Positions 41,840 through 51,272 of a stretch of 64,000 nucleotides of DNA are shown in pieces. The stretch's first letter is position 1. Each line of letters opens with the position of its first letter. The position numbers and the translations under genes were made by a program. The notes under the pieces are model-generated. The model did no database searches. It was given only the letters and a program-made list of their open reading frames with translations, and was not told the origin of the DNA. The stretch comes from Sphingomonas sp. Its GTDB lineage: Bacteria; Pseudomonadota; Alphaproteobacteria; Sphingomonadales; Sphingomonadaceae. Where the stretch lies: NCBI RefSeq assembly GCF_017745215.1, contig NZ_JAGHZV010000008.1, positions 1-64,000 on the forward strand. Direction: 5' to 3'.

Positions 41840-43058
41840 CCTATTCGGCGAGATCGATCCCCCGCAGCGGCTGCTGATGGGCCCCGGCCCGGTCAACGCC
41901 CACCCCCGCGTGCTGCGCGCGATGTCGGCGGACCTGCTCGGCCAGTTCGACCCCGAGATGACCGGATACATGGAGCAGGTGATGGCGCTCTACCGCCCGA
42001 TCTTCGGGACGGAGAACCGCTGGACCTTCCTGGTCGACGGCACTGCGCGCGCCGGGATCGAGGCCGCGCTGGTCAGCCTCGTCGCGCCCGGCGACACGCT
42101 GCTGGTGATCGACTTCGGCCGTTTCGGGCTGCTGCTCCGCGAGATCGGCGAGCGGATCGGGGCGAGGGTCGAGATGCTCTCGGTGCCGTGGGGTGAGACC
42201 GTGCCGATGGACCAGGTCGCCGCCGCGATCGAGCGGACCGGGCCCAGGGTCGTCGCCTGCGTCCATGGCGACACCTCGACCACCATGGCGCAGCCGCTCG
42301 ACGGGCTCGGCGACCTCTGCAAGGCGGCGGGCGCGTTCTCCTATGTCGACGCGACCGCGACCATCGGCGGCATGGCGATCGCCGCCGACCGCTGGAGCGT
42401 CGACGTCGTCACCGGCGGGCTGCAGAAGTGCTTGGGTGGACCCCCCGGCTCGGCACCGATCACCGTATCGGATCGCGCGGCCGGGCACATCTTCGCGCGC
42501 CGCCATATCGAGCAGGGCATCGCACGAGCCGATCTGGCGAACGGCACCGGCGCCCGCATCGGCTCCAACTATTTCGACCTCGCGATGGTGATGGACTATT
42601 GGAGCGAAAAGCGGCTTAATCACCACACCGAGGCGACGACGATGCTCTATGGCGCGCGCGAATGCGCCCGCGTCGTGCTCGGCGAGGGTCTGGAGGCGCG
42701 TTACGCGCGTCACGCGGCAGCCGGCCGCGCGGTGGTCGCGGGCGCAAGGGCCCTGGGACTGACCGTGTTCGGCGACGACCGTTTCCGCATGACCAACGTG
42801 ACCGGCATCCTGATCCCCGAGGGCGTCGACGGCGAGGCCGTGCGCCGCCGGATGCGCGAGGATTTCGAGATCGAGATCGGGACCAGCTTCGGCCCGCTCC
42901 AGGGCCGCGTGTGGCGGATCGGCGCGATGGGGTACAATGCGATGAAGCACAAGGTGCTGATCACGCTGGGCGCACTCGAAGCAGTGCTGCGCGCGGAGGG
43001 CTTCGCCTGTCCCGCGGGTGCCGGCGTGGATGCGGCGCTGCGGAGCTACCACGGATGA
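41829..43058 (+). CDS. hpxJ: (S)-ureidoglycine-glyoxylate aminotransferase (PucG/HpxJ-type class V)
   Basis: This is a 409-aa fold-type I PLP enzyme. The Schiff-base lysine is in VVTGGLQKCLGGPPGSAPI near residue 203; N-terminal LLMGPGPVNAHPRVLRAM is the AGXT-like start. PucG-type enzymes move the amino group of ureidoglycine to glyoxylate, giving oxalurate and glycine, which feeds hpxW-XYZ. I chose TTG 41829 because GGAGA precedes it at good distance; TTG 41817 is the alternative. It overlaps the allantoate amidohydrolase gene by 11 bases. Confidence 0.88.
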   Translation: MHPDLFGEIDPPQRLLMGPGPVNAHPRVLRAMSADLLGQFDPEMTGYMEQVMALYRPIFGTENRWTFLVDGTARAGIEAALVSLVAPGDTLLVIDFGRFGLLLREIGERIGARVEMLSVPWGETVPMDQVAAAIERTGPRVVACVHGDTSTTMAQPLDGLGDLCKAAGAFSYVDATATIGGMAIAADRWSVDVVTGGLQKCLGGPPGSAPITVSDRAAGHIFARRHIEQGIARADLANGTGARIGSNYFDLAMVMDYWSEKRLNHHTEATTMLYGARECARVVLGEGLEARYARHAAAGRAVVAGARALGLTVFGDDRFRMTNVTGILIPEGVDGEAVRRRMREDFEIEIGTSFGPLQGRVWRIGAMGYNAMKHKVLITLGALEAVLRAEGFACPAGAGVDAALRSYHG

Positions 43059-43070
43059 TCGTTTCCATGC

Positions 43071-43154
43071 CCGTCATCCCGGCGAAAGCCGGGACCCAGG
43101 GTTGCAGAAGACGTCGCTCGCGGCCCTGGGTCCCGGCTTTCGCCGGGATGACGG
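43071..43154. repeat. Sphingomonad-type palindromic repeat, two-hairpin form (copy 6)
   Basis: It has full arms starting CCGTCATCCCGGCGAAAGCCGGG. This copy sits inside the purine operon, between hpxJ and puuE, the only sizeable gap in that stretch, so it may modulate read-through or mRNA stability. Confidence 0.88.
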
Positions 43155-43162
43155 TGTAGCGG

Positions 43163-44044
43163 ATGACCCGCGACCTCGTCGGCTACGGCCCCAATCCCCC
43201 CGACCCTCGCTGGCCGGGCGGGGCGAAGGTCGCGGTTCAGTTCGTGATCAATTACGAGGAAGGCGCCGAGAACAGCACCCTCAACGGCGACGAACGCTCG
43301 GAAGGCTTCCTCTCCGACATGGTCGGCGCCGCTACCCATCCTGCACGCGCGATGGCGATGGAGAGCCTCTACGAATATGGCTCGCGCGCCGGTTTCTGGC
43401 GGCTCCACCGCCTCTTCGCCGAGCGACAGGCGCCGGTCACCGTCTTCGGCGTCGCGCAGGCGATGGACGCCAACCCCGCCGCGGTCGAGGCGATGCTCGC
43501 CGCCGGCTGGGAAGTCGCGAGCCACGGCTATCGCTGGATCGACTATCAATCGATCCCCGAGGCGGTGGAACGCGAGCACGTCGCCAGGGCGATCGAGATC
43601 CACACCCGCCTCACCGGCAGCCGCCCGCTCGGCTGGTACCAGGGCCGTACCTCGCCCAACACTGCGCGGCTGGTCGTCGAGGAGGGCGGCTTCGTCTATG
43701 ACGCCGACAGCTATGCCGACGACCTGCCCCATTACGACCGCCGGCATGGCCGCGCGCAGCTGATCGTCCCCTACAGCCTCGACGCCAACGACATGAAGTT
43801 CGTCGCGCTCAACGGCTTCACCGAGCCCGACCAGTTCTTCCGCTATCTCCGCGACACCTTCGAGCAACTCCGCGCCGAGGGCGGTCGGATGATGTCGGTG
43901 GGGCTGCACGGCCGCATCGCCGGGCGGCCGGCGCGCGCGCTCGCGGTGGCGCGCTTCCTCGACCATGTGATCGCCAGCGGCGACGCCTGGATCGCGCGCC
44001 GCATCGACATCGCGCGCCACTGGCTGGCGGAGCATCCGGCATGA
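43163..44044 (+). CDS. puuE: Allantoinase PuuE (polysaccharide-deacetylase family)
   Basis: This 293-aa metal-dependent enzyme opens allantoin to allantoate. VAVQFVINYEEGAENS near the N-terminus and SHGYRWIDYQSIP near residue 120, with TGSRPLGWYQGRTSPNT, mark the PuuE branch, which is unrelated to the amidohydrolase-type AllB. It ends overlapping hpxZ by ATGA. Confidence 0.93.
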   Translation: MTRDLVGYGPNPPDPRWPGGAKVAVQFVINYEEGAENSTLNGDERSEGFLSDMVGAATHPARAMAMESLYEYGSRAGFWRLHRLFAERQAPVTVFGVAQAMDANPAAVEAMLAAGWEVASHGYRWIDYQSIPEAVEREHVARAIEIHTRLTGSRPLGWYQGRTSPNTARLVVEEGGFVYDADSYADDLPHYDRRHGRAQLIVPYSLDANDMKFVALNGFTEPDQFFRYLRDTFEQLRAEGGRMMSVGLHGRIAGRPARALAVARFLDHVIASGDAWIARRIDIARHWLAEHPA

Positions 44045-44421
44045 CGCTCAACGACCCCGCCATCGTCGCCGAAGTGACCGCCGCCTTCCACGAATACGAG
44101 CGCGCGCTGATGGCCGACGACATCGCCGCGATGGACCGGCTGTTCCATGCGAGCGAGTTCACGGTCCGCTACGGAGTCGGCGAAGTCCTCTACGGGATCG
44201 AAGCGATCCGCGAGTTCCGCAAAGGCCGCGGCGGCTCGCCCCAGCGGCGCCTCGGCCGGGTCGCGATCGCCACCTATGGCAGCGACTTCGCCACCGCGAA
44301 CGCCGAATTCTTCCGCGAAGGAATCGACAGGCGCGGTCGGCAGAGCCAGGCCTGGGTGCGCTTCGACGACGGGTGGAAGGTGGTCTCGGCGCATGTCTCG
44401 ATCGAAGGGGCAACATCGTGA
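44041..44421 (+). CDS. hpxZ: Oxalurate catabolism protein HpxZ (AtzH-like, SnoaL fold)
   Basis: The product is 126 aa. A cystatin/SnoaL-like sandwich is evident from VTAAFHEYERALMADDIAAMDRLFHAS and GRQSQAWVRFDDGWKVVSAHVS. It matches HpxZ/AtzH, small proteins that accompany AtzE/HpxY amidohydrolases with an undefined role. It overlaps puuE (ATGA) and uraD (GTGA), so all three are translationally coupled. Confidence 0.9.
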   Translation: MTLNDPAIVAEVTAAFHEYERALMADDIAAMDRLFHASEFTVRYGVGEVLYGIEAIREFRKGRGGSPQRRLGRVAIATYGSDFATANAEFFREGIDRRGRQSQAWVRFDDGWKVVSAHVSIEGATS

Positions 44422-44897
44422 CGCGGCTCGAGGATCGCGAAGCCTTCATCGCGCGCTATTCGGCGCTGTTCGAGCACAGCCCCTGGGTGGTCGAGCGCGC
44501 CGCCCAGCGGCTGCCGCTGCCGAGCCTCCACGCCGGGCTGATGCGCGTCGTCGCCGACGCCACGCCCGAGGAGCAGCTGGCGCTGATCCGCGCGCACCCC
44601 GAGCTCGCCAGCAAGGCCGCGGTCGACGGCACCCTCACGCAAGCGAGCGCCGCCGAACAGGCCAGCGCCGGGCTCGACCGGCTGACGCACGCCGAATTCG
44701 ACCGCTTCCACGCGCTCAACACCGCCTATCGCGACAAATTCGGCTTCCCCTTCATCGTCTGCGTCCGCCTTTCCAACAAGGCCGGCATCCTCGCCGCGAT
44801 GGAACGCCGGCTGGGTAACGATCGCAATGTTGAGGTCGCCGAAGCGCTGTACCAGATCGGCGAAATCGTCCGGCTGCGGCTGGAGATGATCGCATGA
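44418..44897 (+). CDS. uraD: OHCU decarboxylase
   Basis: The 159-aa enzyme decarboxylates 2-oxo-4-hydroxy-4-carboxy-5-ureidoimidazoline to S-allantoin. The catalytic histidine is in IRAHPELASK near residue 63, and EFDRFHALNTAYRDKFGFPFIVCVR is the family hallmark. The start is GTG 44418, overlapping the hpxZ stop; the earlier in-frame ATG at 44373 lies within hpxZ. Its stop overlaps the next gene's ATG. Confidence 0.93.
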   Translation: MTRLEDREAFIARYSALFEHSPWVVERAAQRLPLPSLHAGLMRVVADATPEEQLALIRAHPELASKAAVDGTLTQASAAEQASAGLDRLTHAEFDRFHALNTAYRDKFGFPFIVCVRLSNKAGILAAMERRLGNDRNVEVAEALYQIGEIVRLRLEMIA

Positions 44898-46309
44898 GCC
44901 TGGCCGAACTCGAAGCGCGCGTCGCGCACGACCTCGCCTGCCTCAACTGGGGCGAAGCCGACTGGCTCGCACCGCAGTCCGATACCCACGACGTCGTCAT
45001 CATCGGCGGCGGCCAGAGCGGGCTGGGCGCCGCCTTCGCGATCATGCGCGAGCGGATCGGCAACGTCCTGATCCTCGACGAGAACCCATCCGGTTACGAA
45101 GGCCCCTGGGACAGCTACGCCCGCATGGCGACGCTGCGCACCCCCAAGCATCTCACGTCGATCGATCTCGGCGTCGGTAGCCTCACCCCGCGCGCCTGGT
45201 GGGAAGCGCAGCACGGCGCCGAAAGCTGGGCCGAACTCGGCAAGATCCCGCGGCTCGAGTGGATGGCGTACCTCCGCTGGTACCGGCGTGTGCTCGGGCT
45301 GCCGGTGCGCAATGACGCCAGGGTCACGCTGATCGAGCCGCTCGGCGGCCGCTTCCGGCTGCACCTTGGCGATGGCACCAGCCTGCTCGCGCGCAAGGTC
45401 GTGCTCGCCACCGGCATCCAGGGCGGCGGCCATTGGCACATTCCGCCGATGATCGCCGAAGCGCTGCCGCGCCACCGTTACGCGCACACCAGCGAAGCGA
45501 TCGACTTCGCGAGCCTCGCCGGCAAGCGCGTCGCGATCCTCGGCGGCGGCGCCTCGGCGTTCGACAATGCCAGCACCGCGCTCGAGGCCGGCGCGGCGCG
45601 CGTCGAGGTGCACATGCGGCGCAGCGAGATGCCGCGCGTCAACCCGATCCGCTTCATGGAAGGCGCCGGCATGATCCAGCGCTATCCCGCGCTCGACGAC
45701 GCCGGCAAGTACGACGTGATGAAGAGCTTCTTCGGTCGCGCGATGCCGCCGACGACCGACATGTTCGAGCGCGCCGCCGCCTTCCCCGGCTTCGCGCTGC
45801 GGCTCGGCAGCCCCTGGCTCGACGTCGTCGAGACGCCCGAAGGCGTCCGCGTCTCCACGCCCAGGGGCAGCTTCACCTGTGACCAACTGATCCTCTCGAC
45901 CGGCCTCGTCACCGATCCCGCGCTCCGCCCCGAGCTCGCGCTGGTGCAGGGCAGGATCGCGCGCTGGGGCGACCGCTTCACCCCGCCGCCGGGCAGCGCT
46001 GACCCGGTGATCGACACGCATCCCTATCTCGGCCCCGGCTTCCAGCTGCTCCCGCACAAGCCCGAGGATGCCGACGCGCTTCACGGGCTGTTCGCGTTCA
46101 ACTATGCTGCGGTGGTCAGCCTCGGGCTGTCGGCCTCGGCGATCTCGGGTCTCAGGCACGCATTGCCGCGGCTGGCGACGGGGGTCGCGGACCAGCTGTT
46201 CCTCGACGAGCGCGAGACGATCGTCGCCGCCTATCACGCCTATGCGGTGCCCGAATTCACCGCCGAATGGCGCGACGAGACGCCCGGCGAGACAGGAGAA
46301 GCCGCATGA
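44894..46309 (+). CDS. FAD/NAD(P)-binding oxidoreductase, candidate urate hydroxylase (HpyO-like)
   Basis: The product is 471 aa, with two Rossmann motifs: VVIIGGGQSGLGAAFAI near residue 36 for FAD and VAILGGGASAFDNASTAL near residue 215 for NAD(P)H, with LILSTGLVTDP near 335. This is the two-dinucleotide-domain class, not the PHBH-like fold of HpxO and not uricase or PuuD. It lies exactly between uraD and hiuH where a urate-oxidising enzyme is expected, and no other candidate is present. A non-homologous flavin urate hydroxylase, HpyO, is known from other bacteria; identity with it is inferred. Confidence 0.75.
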   Translation: MSLAELEARVAHDLACLNWGEADWLAPQSDTHDVVIIGGGQSGLGAAFAIMRERIGNVLILDENPSGYEGPWDSYARMATLRTPKHLTSIDLGVGSLTPRAWWEAQHGAESWAELGKIPRLEWMAYLRWYRRVLGLPVRNDARVTLIEPLGGRFRLHLGDGTSLLARKVVLATGIQGGGHWHIPPMIAEALPRHRYAHTSEAIDFASLAGKRVAILGGGASAFDNASTALEAGAARVEVHMRRSEMPRVNPIRFMEGAGMIQRYPALDDAGKYDVMKSFFGRAMPPTTDMFERAAAFPGFALRLGSPWLDVVETPEGVRVSTPRGSFTCDQLILSTGLVTDPALRPELALVQGRIARWGDRFTPPPGSADPVIDTHPYLGPGFQLLPHKPEDADALHGLFAFNYAAVVSLGLSASAISGLRHALPRLATGVADQLFLDERETIVAAYHAYAVPEFTAEWRDETPGETGEAA

Positions 46310-46644
46310 CCAGCCTCAGCACGCATGTGCTCGACACCGCGCACGGGCGCCCCGCCGCGGGTGTGAAGGTTCGGCTCTGGCACGATGGCTCGCTGCTGTT
46401 CAGCGGCGCGACCAACGACGATGGCCGCTGCCCCGAGCTGATCGCCGACAAGCCGCTGACGCCGGGCACCTACACGCTGGAGTTCTCGATCGCCGACTAT
46501 TTCCGGGGCCTCGGCATCGCGCTCGCCGATCCGCCGTTCCTCGATCTCGTCGCGATCGAGTTCGGCATCGCTGAGGCGGGCGGTCATTATCACGTACCGC
46601 TGCTCGTCTCGCCCTATGGCTATTCGACCTATCGGGGGAGCTGA
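46306..46644 (+). CDS. hiuH: 5-Hydroxyisourate hydrolase
   Basis: The product is a 112-aa transthyretin-like protein. LSTHVLDTAHGRPAAGVKV at the start and the C-terminal tetrapeptide YRGS are the catalytic signatures; a histidine pair occurs in GHYHVPLLVSPYGYSTYRGS. It converts the urate oxidation product to OHCU for UraD. Start ATG 46306 overlaps the preceding stop. Confidence 0.96.
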   Translation: MTSLSTHVLDTAHGRPAAGVKVRLWHDGSLLFSGATNDDGRCPELIADKPLTPGTYTLEFSIADYFRGLGIALADPPFLDLVAIEFGIAEAGGHYHVPLLVSPYGYSTYRGS

Positions 46645-46645
46645 G

Positions 46646-48067
46646 TTGACGGTCTCGCGCATCCGCTTCCTGCTCGACGGCAAGACCGACGTCGAAACGG
46701 GTGCGCGCGCGATCGGAACCGCGCTCGAGCTGCTGCGCGAGCATCTCGGGCGGACGGGCACCAAGGAAGGCTGTGCCGAAGGCGATTGCGGCGCCTGCAC
46801 GATCCTGCTCGGCGAGCTGGACGGCGAGCGCGTGGCATGGCGCGCGGTCAATGCCTGCATCCTCTTCGCGCCGATGCTCGACGGCAAGGCGGTGCTGACC
46901 ATCGAGAGCCTCGCGCGGGGCGGCGTACTTCATCCGGTGCAGCGCGCGATGGCCGACGGGCACGGCTCGCAATGCGGTTTCTGCACGCCGGGGTTCGTGA
47001 TGTCGCTCTACGGCCGCAGCATCGGGGCGGTCGGCACCGAGGGGGTGGCGGTGAAGGATGTGGTGGCGGGCAACCTCTGCCGCTGCACCGGCTATGGGCC
47101 GATCCTGGCAGCGGGCGAAGCCAATCCGCCCGGCATGCGCGACGATGCCAAGGTGGCAGCGCTGCTGCGCTGTCTCCCCCCAGCAACCGAGGGTGACGGC
47201 TGGTTCAAGCCACAGACGGCCGATGCGCTTGCGGCGCTATTGCTCGATCATCCCGAGGCGCGGATCGTCGCGGGCGCGACCGATGTCGGGCTGTGGGTCA
47301 CCAAGGCGATGCGCGAGCTCGGCACGGTGATCTTCATCGGCGACGTGGCCGATCTGCGCGGGATCGAGGAAAGCGATACCGGCCTCACGCTCGGCGCGGG
47401 GGTGCGCTATTCGGACGCACGCGCGGCGCTGGCGCGGCTGCATCCCGATCTCGGCGAGCTGGTGCGGCGGATCGGCGGGGTGCAGGTGCGCAACTCGGGG
47501 ACGATCGGCGGCAACATCGCCAACGGCTCGCCGATCGGCGACACCCCGCCCGCGCTGATCGCGCTCGGCGCGACGCTGACGCTGCGGCACGGTGACGAGC
47601 GGCGGACGATGCCGCTGGAGGATTATTTCCTCCGCTACGGCAAGCAGCACCGCTTGCCCGGCGAGTTCCTCGAGAGCGTCTTCATCCCCCGCCCCGCCCC
47701 TGACGCGCTGATCCGGATCACCAAGCTTTCCAAGCGCTTCGACAGCGACATCTCGGCGGTGTGCGGCGCCTTCGCGCTGCGGATCATCGACGGCGCGGTA
47801 GCCGAAGCGCGCGTCGCGTTCGGCGGAATGGCGGGAACGCCCAAACGCGCAGCCGCTTGCGAAGCGGCGCTCACCGGCAGCGCCTGGAGCAAAGCCACGA
47901 TCGAAGCCGCGGCGGCGGCGCTGTCCCAGGACTATCAGCCGCTCAGCGACTTGCGCGGCTCCTCCGCCTATCGGCTCGCGGTCGCGGCGAACCTGCTGCG
48001 CCGGCTGTGGCACGAGACGCAGCGCGGCGAGCCGGTCAGCGTGCTCGACGAGACGCTCGATGGCTGA
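46646..48067 (+). CDS. xdhA: Xanthine dehydrogenase small subunit (2Fe-2S and FAD)
   Basis: The product is 473 aa. Two [2Fe-2S] domains are visible: GCAEGDCGACTILLG near residue 48 and CGFCTPGFVMSLY...GNLCRCTGY at about 110-150. They are followed by the FAD-binding domain with IVAGATDVGL and GTIGGNIANGSPIGDTPPAL. The start is TTG 46646 with GGGGGAG ahead; the upstream frame would intrude into hiuH. It overlaps xdhB by 8 bases. Confidence 0.93.
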   Translation: MTVSRIRFLLDGKTDVETGARAIGTALELLREHLGRTGTKEGCAEGDCGACTILLGELDGERVAWRAVNACILFAPMLDGKAVLTIESLARGGVLHPVQRAMADGHGSQCGFCTPGFVMSLYGRSIGAVGTEGVAVKDVVAGNLCRCTGYGPILAAGEANPPGMRDDAKVAALLRCLPPATEGDGWFKPQTADALAALLLDHPEARIVAGATDVGLWVTKAMRELGTVIFIGDVADLRGIEESDTGLTLGAGVRYSDARAALARLHPDLGELVRRIGGVQVRNSGTIGGNIANGSPIGDTPPALIALGATLTLRHGDERRTMPLEDYFLRYGKQHRLPGEFLESVFIPRPAPDALIRITKLSKRFDSDISAVCGAFALRIIDGAVAEARVAFGGMAGTPKRAAACEAALTGSAWSKATIEAAAAALSQDYQPLSDLRGSSAYRLAVAANLLRRLWHETQRGEPVSVLDETLDG

Positions 48068-50375
48068 CGCGCCGCCCCCGCCGCCGGGCTCGGTCCATGC
48101 CTCGTTCCCGCACGACAGCGCCGAGGGCCATGTCGCGGGCACGGCGCTCTACATCGACGACGTGCCCGAGCCCGCGCGGACGGTGCACCTCGCCTTCGGA
48201 CTGGCGCCGGTTGGGCATGCCCGGATCGTGAAGCTCGACCTGTCCAAGGTCCGCGCATCGCCGCTCGTCGCGCGAGTCTATACCGCCAAGGACATCCCCG
48301 GGATCAACGACGTCAGCCCCGTCGCGGGCGACGACAAGCTCTTCGCCGAGGACGAGATCCTCTATCCCGGCCAGCCGCTGTTCGTGGTCGAGGCCCTTAC
48401 TCGCGACGCCGCCCGCGCCGCCGCCCGACTGGCGGTCGTCGAGACCGAGCCCCTCCCTGCGCTCGTCACCATCGACCAGGCGCGCGCAGCCGGCTCCACG
48501 ATCGAACCCGCCCAGCGCATGGCGCGCGGGGATGCCGAAGGCGCGCTCGCCGCCGCGCCGCACCGGCTCCAGGGCCGGATCGCGATGGGCGGGCAGGAGC
48601 ATTTCTACCTCGAAGGCCAGGTCGCACTCGCCACGCCGGGCGAGGGCGGCCAGATGCACGTGCTGAGCTCGACCCAGCATCCGAGCGAGGTCCAGCACCT
48701 CGTCGCCAAGCTGCTCGACATCCCCGACGCCGACGTGACCGTCGAGGTCCGGCGGATGGGCGGCGCGTTCGGCGGCAAGGAGACCCAGGCCGCCGCGATC
48801 GCCGCCGCCGCCGCGCTGGTCGCGCACAAGACCGGCGTTCCCGCCAAGCTCCGCCTCGACCGCGACGACGACATGGCGCTGACCGGCAAGCGCCACGAAT
48901 TCGACATCGCCTATGACGTCGGCTTCGACGGCGAAGGCCGCATCCAGGGCGTGCGCTACGACCTCGCCTCGCGCTGCGGCGCCACCGCCGACCTCTCGCC
49001 CGCGATCAACGACCGCGCGATGTTCCACGCCGACAATTGCTATTTCTACCCCGCGGTGGAGATCGTCAGCCATCGGCTCAAGACCCACACGGTCTCGAAC
49101 ACGGCGTTCCGCGGCTTCGGCGGGCCGCAGGGGATGCTCGCCGCCGAGCATCTGATCGACGCGATCGCCGAGCACCTCGGGCTCGACCCGCTCGCCGTGC
49201 GCCGCGCCAATCTCTACGGGCCGGGGCGCGATCTCACGCCCTATCACATGGCGGTCGAGGATAATGTCGCGCCCGAGCTGATCGCCGAGCTCGCGGCGTC
49301 GGCGAACTACGACGCGCGGCGCGCGGCGATCGCGGCGTTCAATGCGTCGCACACGTTGCTCAAGAAGGGGCTGGCGCTGACCCCGGTGAAGTTCGGGATC
49401 AGCTTCACGACCACCTTCCTCAACCAGGCCGGGGCGCTGGTGCACGTCTATGCCGACGGCTCGATCCAGCTGAACCATGGCGGCACCGAGATGGGCCAGG
49501 GGCTGATGGTGAAGGTGGCGCAAGTGGTCGCCGACGTGTTCGCGGTGCCGGTCGAGTCCGTGCGGATCACCGCGACGCGGACCGACAAGGTACCCAACAC
49601 CTCTGCTACCGCCGCTTCCTCGGGCACCGACCTCAACGGCATGGCCGCCTTCCGCGCCGCCGCGACGATCCGCGAGCGGCTGGTCGCCTTCGCCGCGGGC
49701 AAGTTCGGCGTGGCGGAGAAGCAGGTGCAGTTCACGCGCGACGGCGTGATCGTCGGCACCGAGCGGCTCGGCTTCGCCGAGCTGGTGCGCATGGCCTATC
49801 TCGGCCGCGTGTCACTCTCCTCAACCGGCTATTACGCCACCCCCAAGATCGCCTACGACCGCGCGACCCACCGCGGCCGGCCCTTCCTCTACTTCGCCTA
49901 TGGCGCGGCGCTTTCCGAAGTCGTGATCGACGCGCTCACCGGCGAGCATCGCGTGCTCGCGGTCGACATCCTCCACGACGTCGGCCGCAGCCTCAATCCG
50001 GCGATCGACCTGGGGCAGGTCGAGGGCGGCTTCATCCAGGGCATGGGCTGGCTGACCACCGAGGAGCTGGTCTACGACGACCAGGGCCGCCTGCTCACCC
50101 ATGCCCCTTCGACCTACAAGATCCCCACTGCCGGCGACCGGCCCAGGCACATGGACATTCGCCTGTGGGAGCACGGCCGCAACGCCGAGCCCACGATCCA
50201 CCGTTCGAAGGCGGTGGGCGAGCCGCCGTTCATGCTCGCGATCTCGGTCTTCTCGGCACTCACCCAGGCGGTGATGGCGACGGCACCCGGTAAGGGCATG
50301 CCCCGCCTCGACGCGCCGGCGACGCCCGAGCGCATCCTTGCGGCGATCGACGAACTGCGGCGGCGCGATGCGTGA
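48060..50375 (+). CDS. xdhB: Xanthine dehydrogenase molybdopterin-binding subunit
   Basis: This 771-aa subunit binds the molybdenum cofactor and oxidises hypoxanthine and xanthine to urate. Typical motifs are MGGQEHFYLEGQ, RRMGGAFGGKETQ, TAFRGFGGPQGM near residue 348 and the catalytic glutamate in SKAVGEPPFMLA near residue 724. It is complete and pairs with xdhA; the xdhC start lies inside its 3' end. Confidence 0.96.
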   Translation: MADAPPPPPGSVHASFPHDSAEGHVAGTALYIDDVPEPARTVHLAFGLAPVGHARIVKLDLSKVRASPLVARVYTAKDIPGINDVSPVAGDDKLFAEDEILYPGQPLFVVEALTRDAARAAARLAVVETEPLPALVTIDQARAAGSTIEPAQRMARGDAEGALAAAPHRLQGRIAMGGQEHFYLEGQVALATPGEGGQMHVLSSTQHPSEVQHLVAKLLDIPDADVTVEVRRMGGAFGGKETQAAAIAAAAALVAHKTGVPAKLRLDRDDDMALTGKRHEFDIAYDVGFDGEGRIQGVRYDLASRCGATADLSPAINDRAMFHADNCYFYPAVEIVSHRLKTHTVSNTAFRGFGGPQGMLAAEHLIDAIAEHLGLDPLAVRRANLYGPGRDLTPYHMAVEDNVAPELIAELAASANYDARRAAIAAFNASHTLLKKGLALTPVKFGISFTTTFLNQAGALVHVYADGSIQLNHGGTEMGQGLMVKVAQVVADVFAVPVESVRITATRTDKVPNTSATAASSGTDLNGMAAFRAAATIRERLVAFAAGKFGVAEKQVQFTRDGVIVGTERLGFAELVRMAYLGRVSLSSTGYYATPKIAYDRATHRGRPFLYFAYGAALSEVVIDALTGEHRVLAVDILHDVGRSLNPAIDLGQVEGGFIQGMGWLTTEELVYDDQGRLLTHAPSTYKIPTAGDRPRHMDIRLWEHGRNAEPTIHRSKAVGEPPFMLAISVFSALTQAVMATAPGKGMPRLDAPATPERILAAIDELRRRDA

Positions 50376-51258
50376 CTGGACCGTCGCGGCGCGCGACGCG
50401 CTCGCCCATGGGCCCGCCGCACTGGTGACCGTGCTTGCGACCGAAGGCTCGGCGCCGCGCGGGCCGGGCACGCGCATGCTGGTGACTGCCGAGGGGCTCG
50501 CGGGGACGATCGGCGGCGGCGCGCTCGAGCACCAGGCGGCGGCGCAGGCGCGCGCGATCCTCGATCAAGCGCCGGGGAGCTGGCGCGTGCAGGACTGGCC
50601 GCTGGGCCCCCTGCTGGGCCAATGCTGCGGCGGGCGCGTGCGGCTGCTGGTCGAGCGGCTCGCCGAAGCGCCCGAGGGGCACGGACCGTGGGACGTCACG
50701 CTGGGCGAGCCCTTGGTCCGCGTGGCCGCCGAGCGCCGCGCCTCGCTGACGCGGCTGCCGGCGCGCGGGGCGCTGCCCGAGGCGGGGTCGCGCTTCGTCG
50801 AGCCGGGCGAGGAACCGATGCTGCGGGTGCTGATGTTCGGCGCGGGCCATGTCGGCCGCGCGATCGCGGCCCGCGCGGAAGGGCTGCCGCTGCACCTGGG
50901 CTGGTTCGACGCGCGGCCCGAAGCGGCCGAGACGCCGGGCATGTCGCTGGCGAGCGAGGCGGAGATGGTTGCCTGCGCCGAGCGGGCGGCGGCGGGGTCG
51001 GCCGTGGTGATCCTCACGCACGACCATGCGCTCGACTATCGCCTGGCCGCCGCGGCGCTGCGCGGCGAGGCGGGATTCGTCGGGCTGATCGGCTCGGCGA
51101 CCAAGCGCGCGCGTTTCCTGTCGCGGCTGGCGAAGGAAGGGATCGACGCCGCGCGCCTCACTTGCCCGATCGGCCTCGCGGGGATCGCAGGCAAGGCGCC
51201 CGACGTCATCGCGATCGCGGTGCTCGCGCAGCTACTGATGCTGGAGGCGGAGGGTTGA
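50368..51258 (+). CDS. xdhC: Xanthine dehydrogenase accessory protein XdhC
   Basis: The 296-aa protein loads sulfurated molybdenum cofactor into XdhB. N-terminal LVTVLATEGSAPRGPGTRMLV and GTIGGGALEHQAAAQA, the cysteine pair in GQCCGGRVRLLVE, and a Rossmann domain VLMFGAGHVGRAIA near residue 155 are standard. The overlap with xdhB marks the last gene of this run. Confidence 0.94.
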   Translation: MRDWTVAARDALAHGPAALVTVLATEGSAPRGPGTRMLVTAEGLAGTIGGGALEHQAAAQARAILDQAPGSWRVQDWPLGPLLGQCCGGRVRLLVERLAEAPEGHGPWDVTLGEPLVRVAAERRASLTRLPARGALPEAGSRFVEPGEEPMLRVLMFGAGHVGRAIAARAEGLPLHLGWFDARPEAAETPGMSLASEAEMVACAERAAAGSAVVILTHDHALDYRLAAAALRGEAGFVGLIGSATKRARFLSRLAKEGIDAARLTCPIGLAGIAGKAPDVIAIAVLAQLLMLEAEG

Positions 51259-51272
51259 GCCGCCCGCCAGGA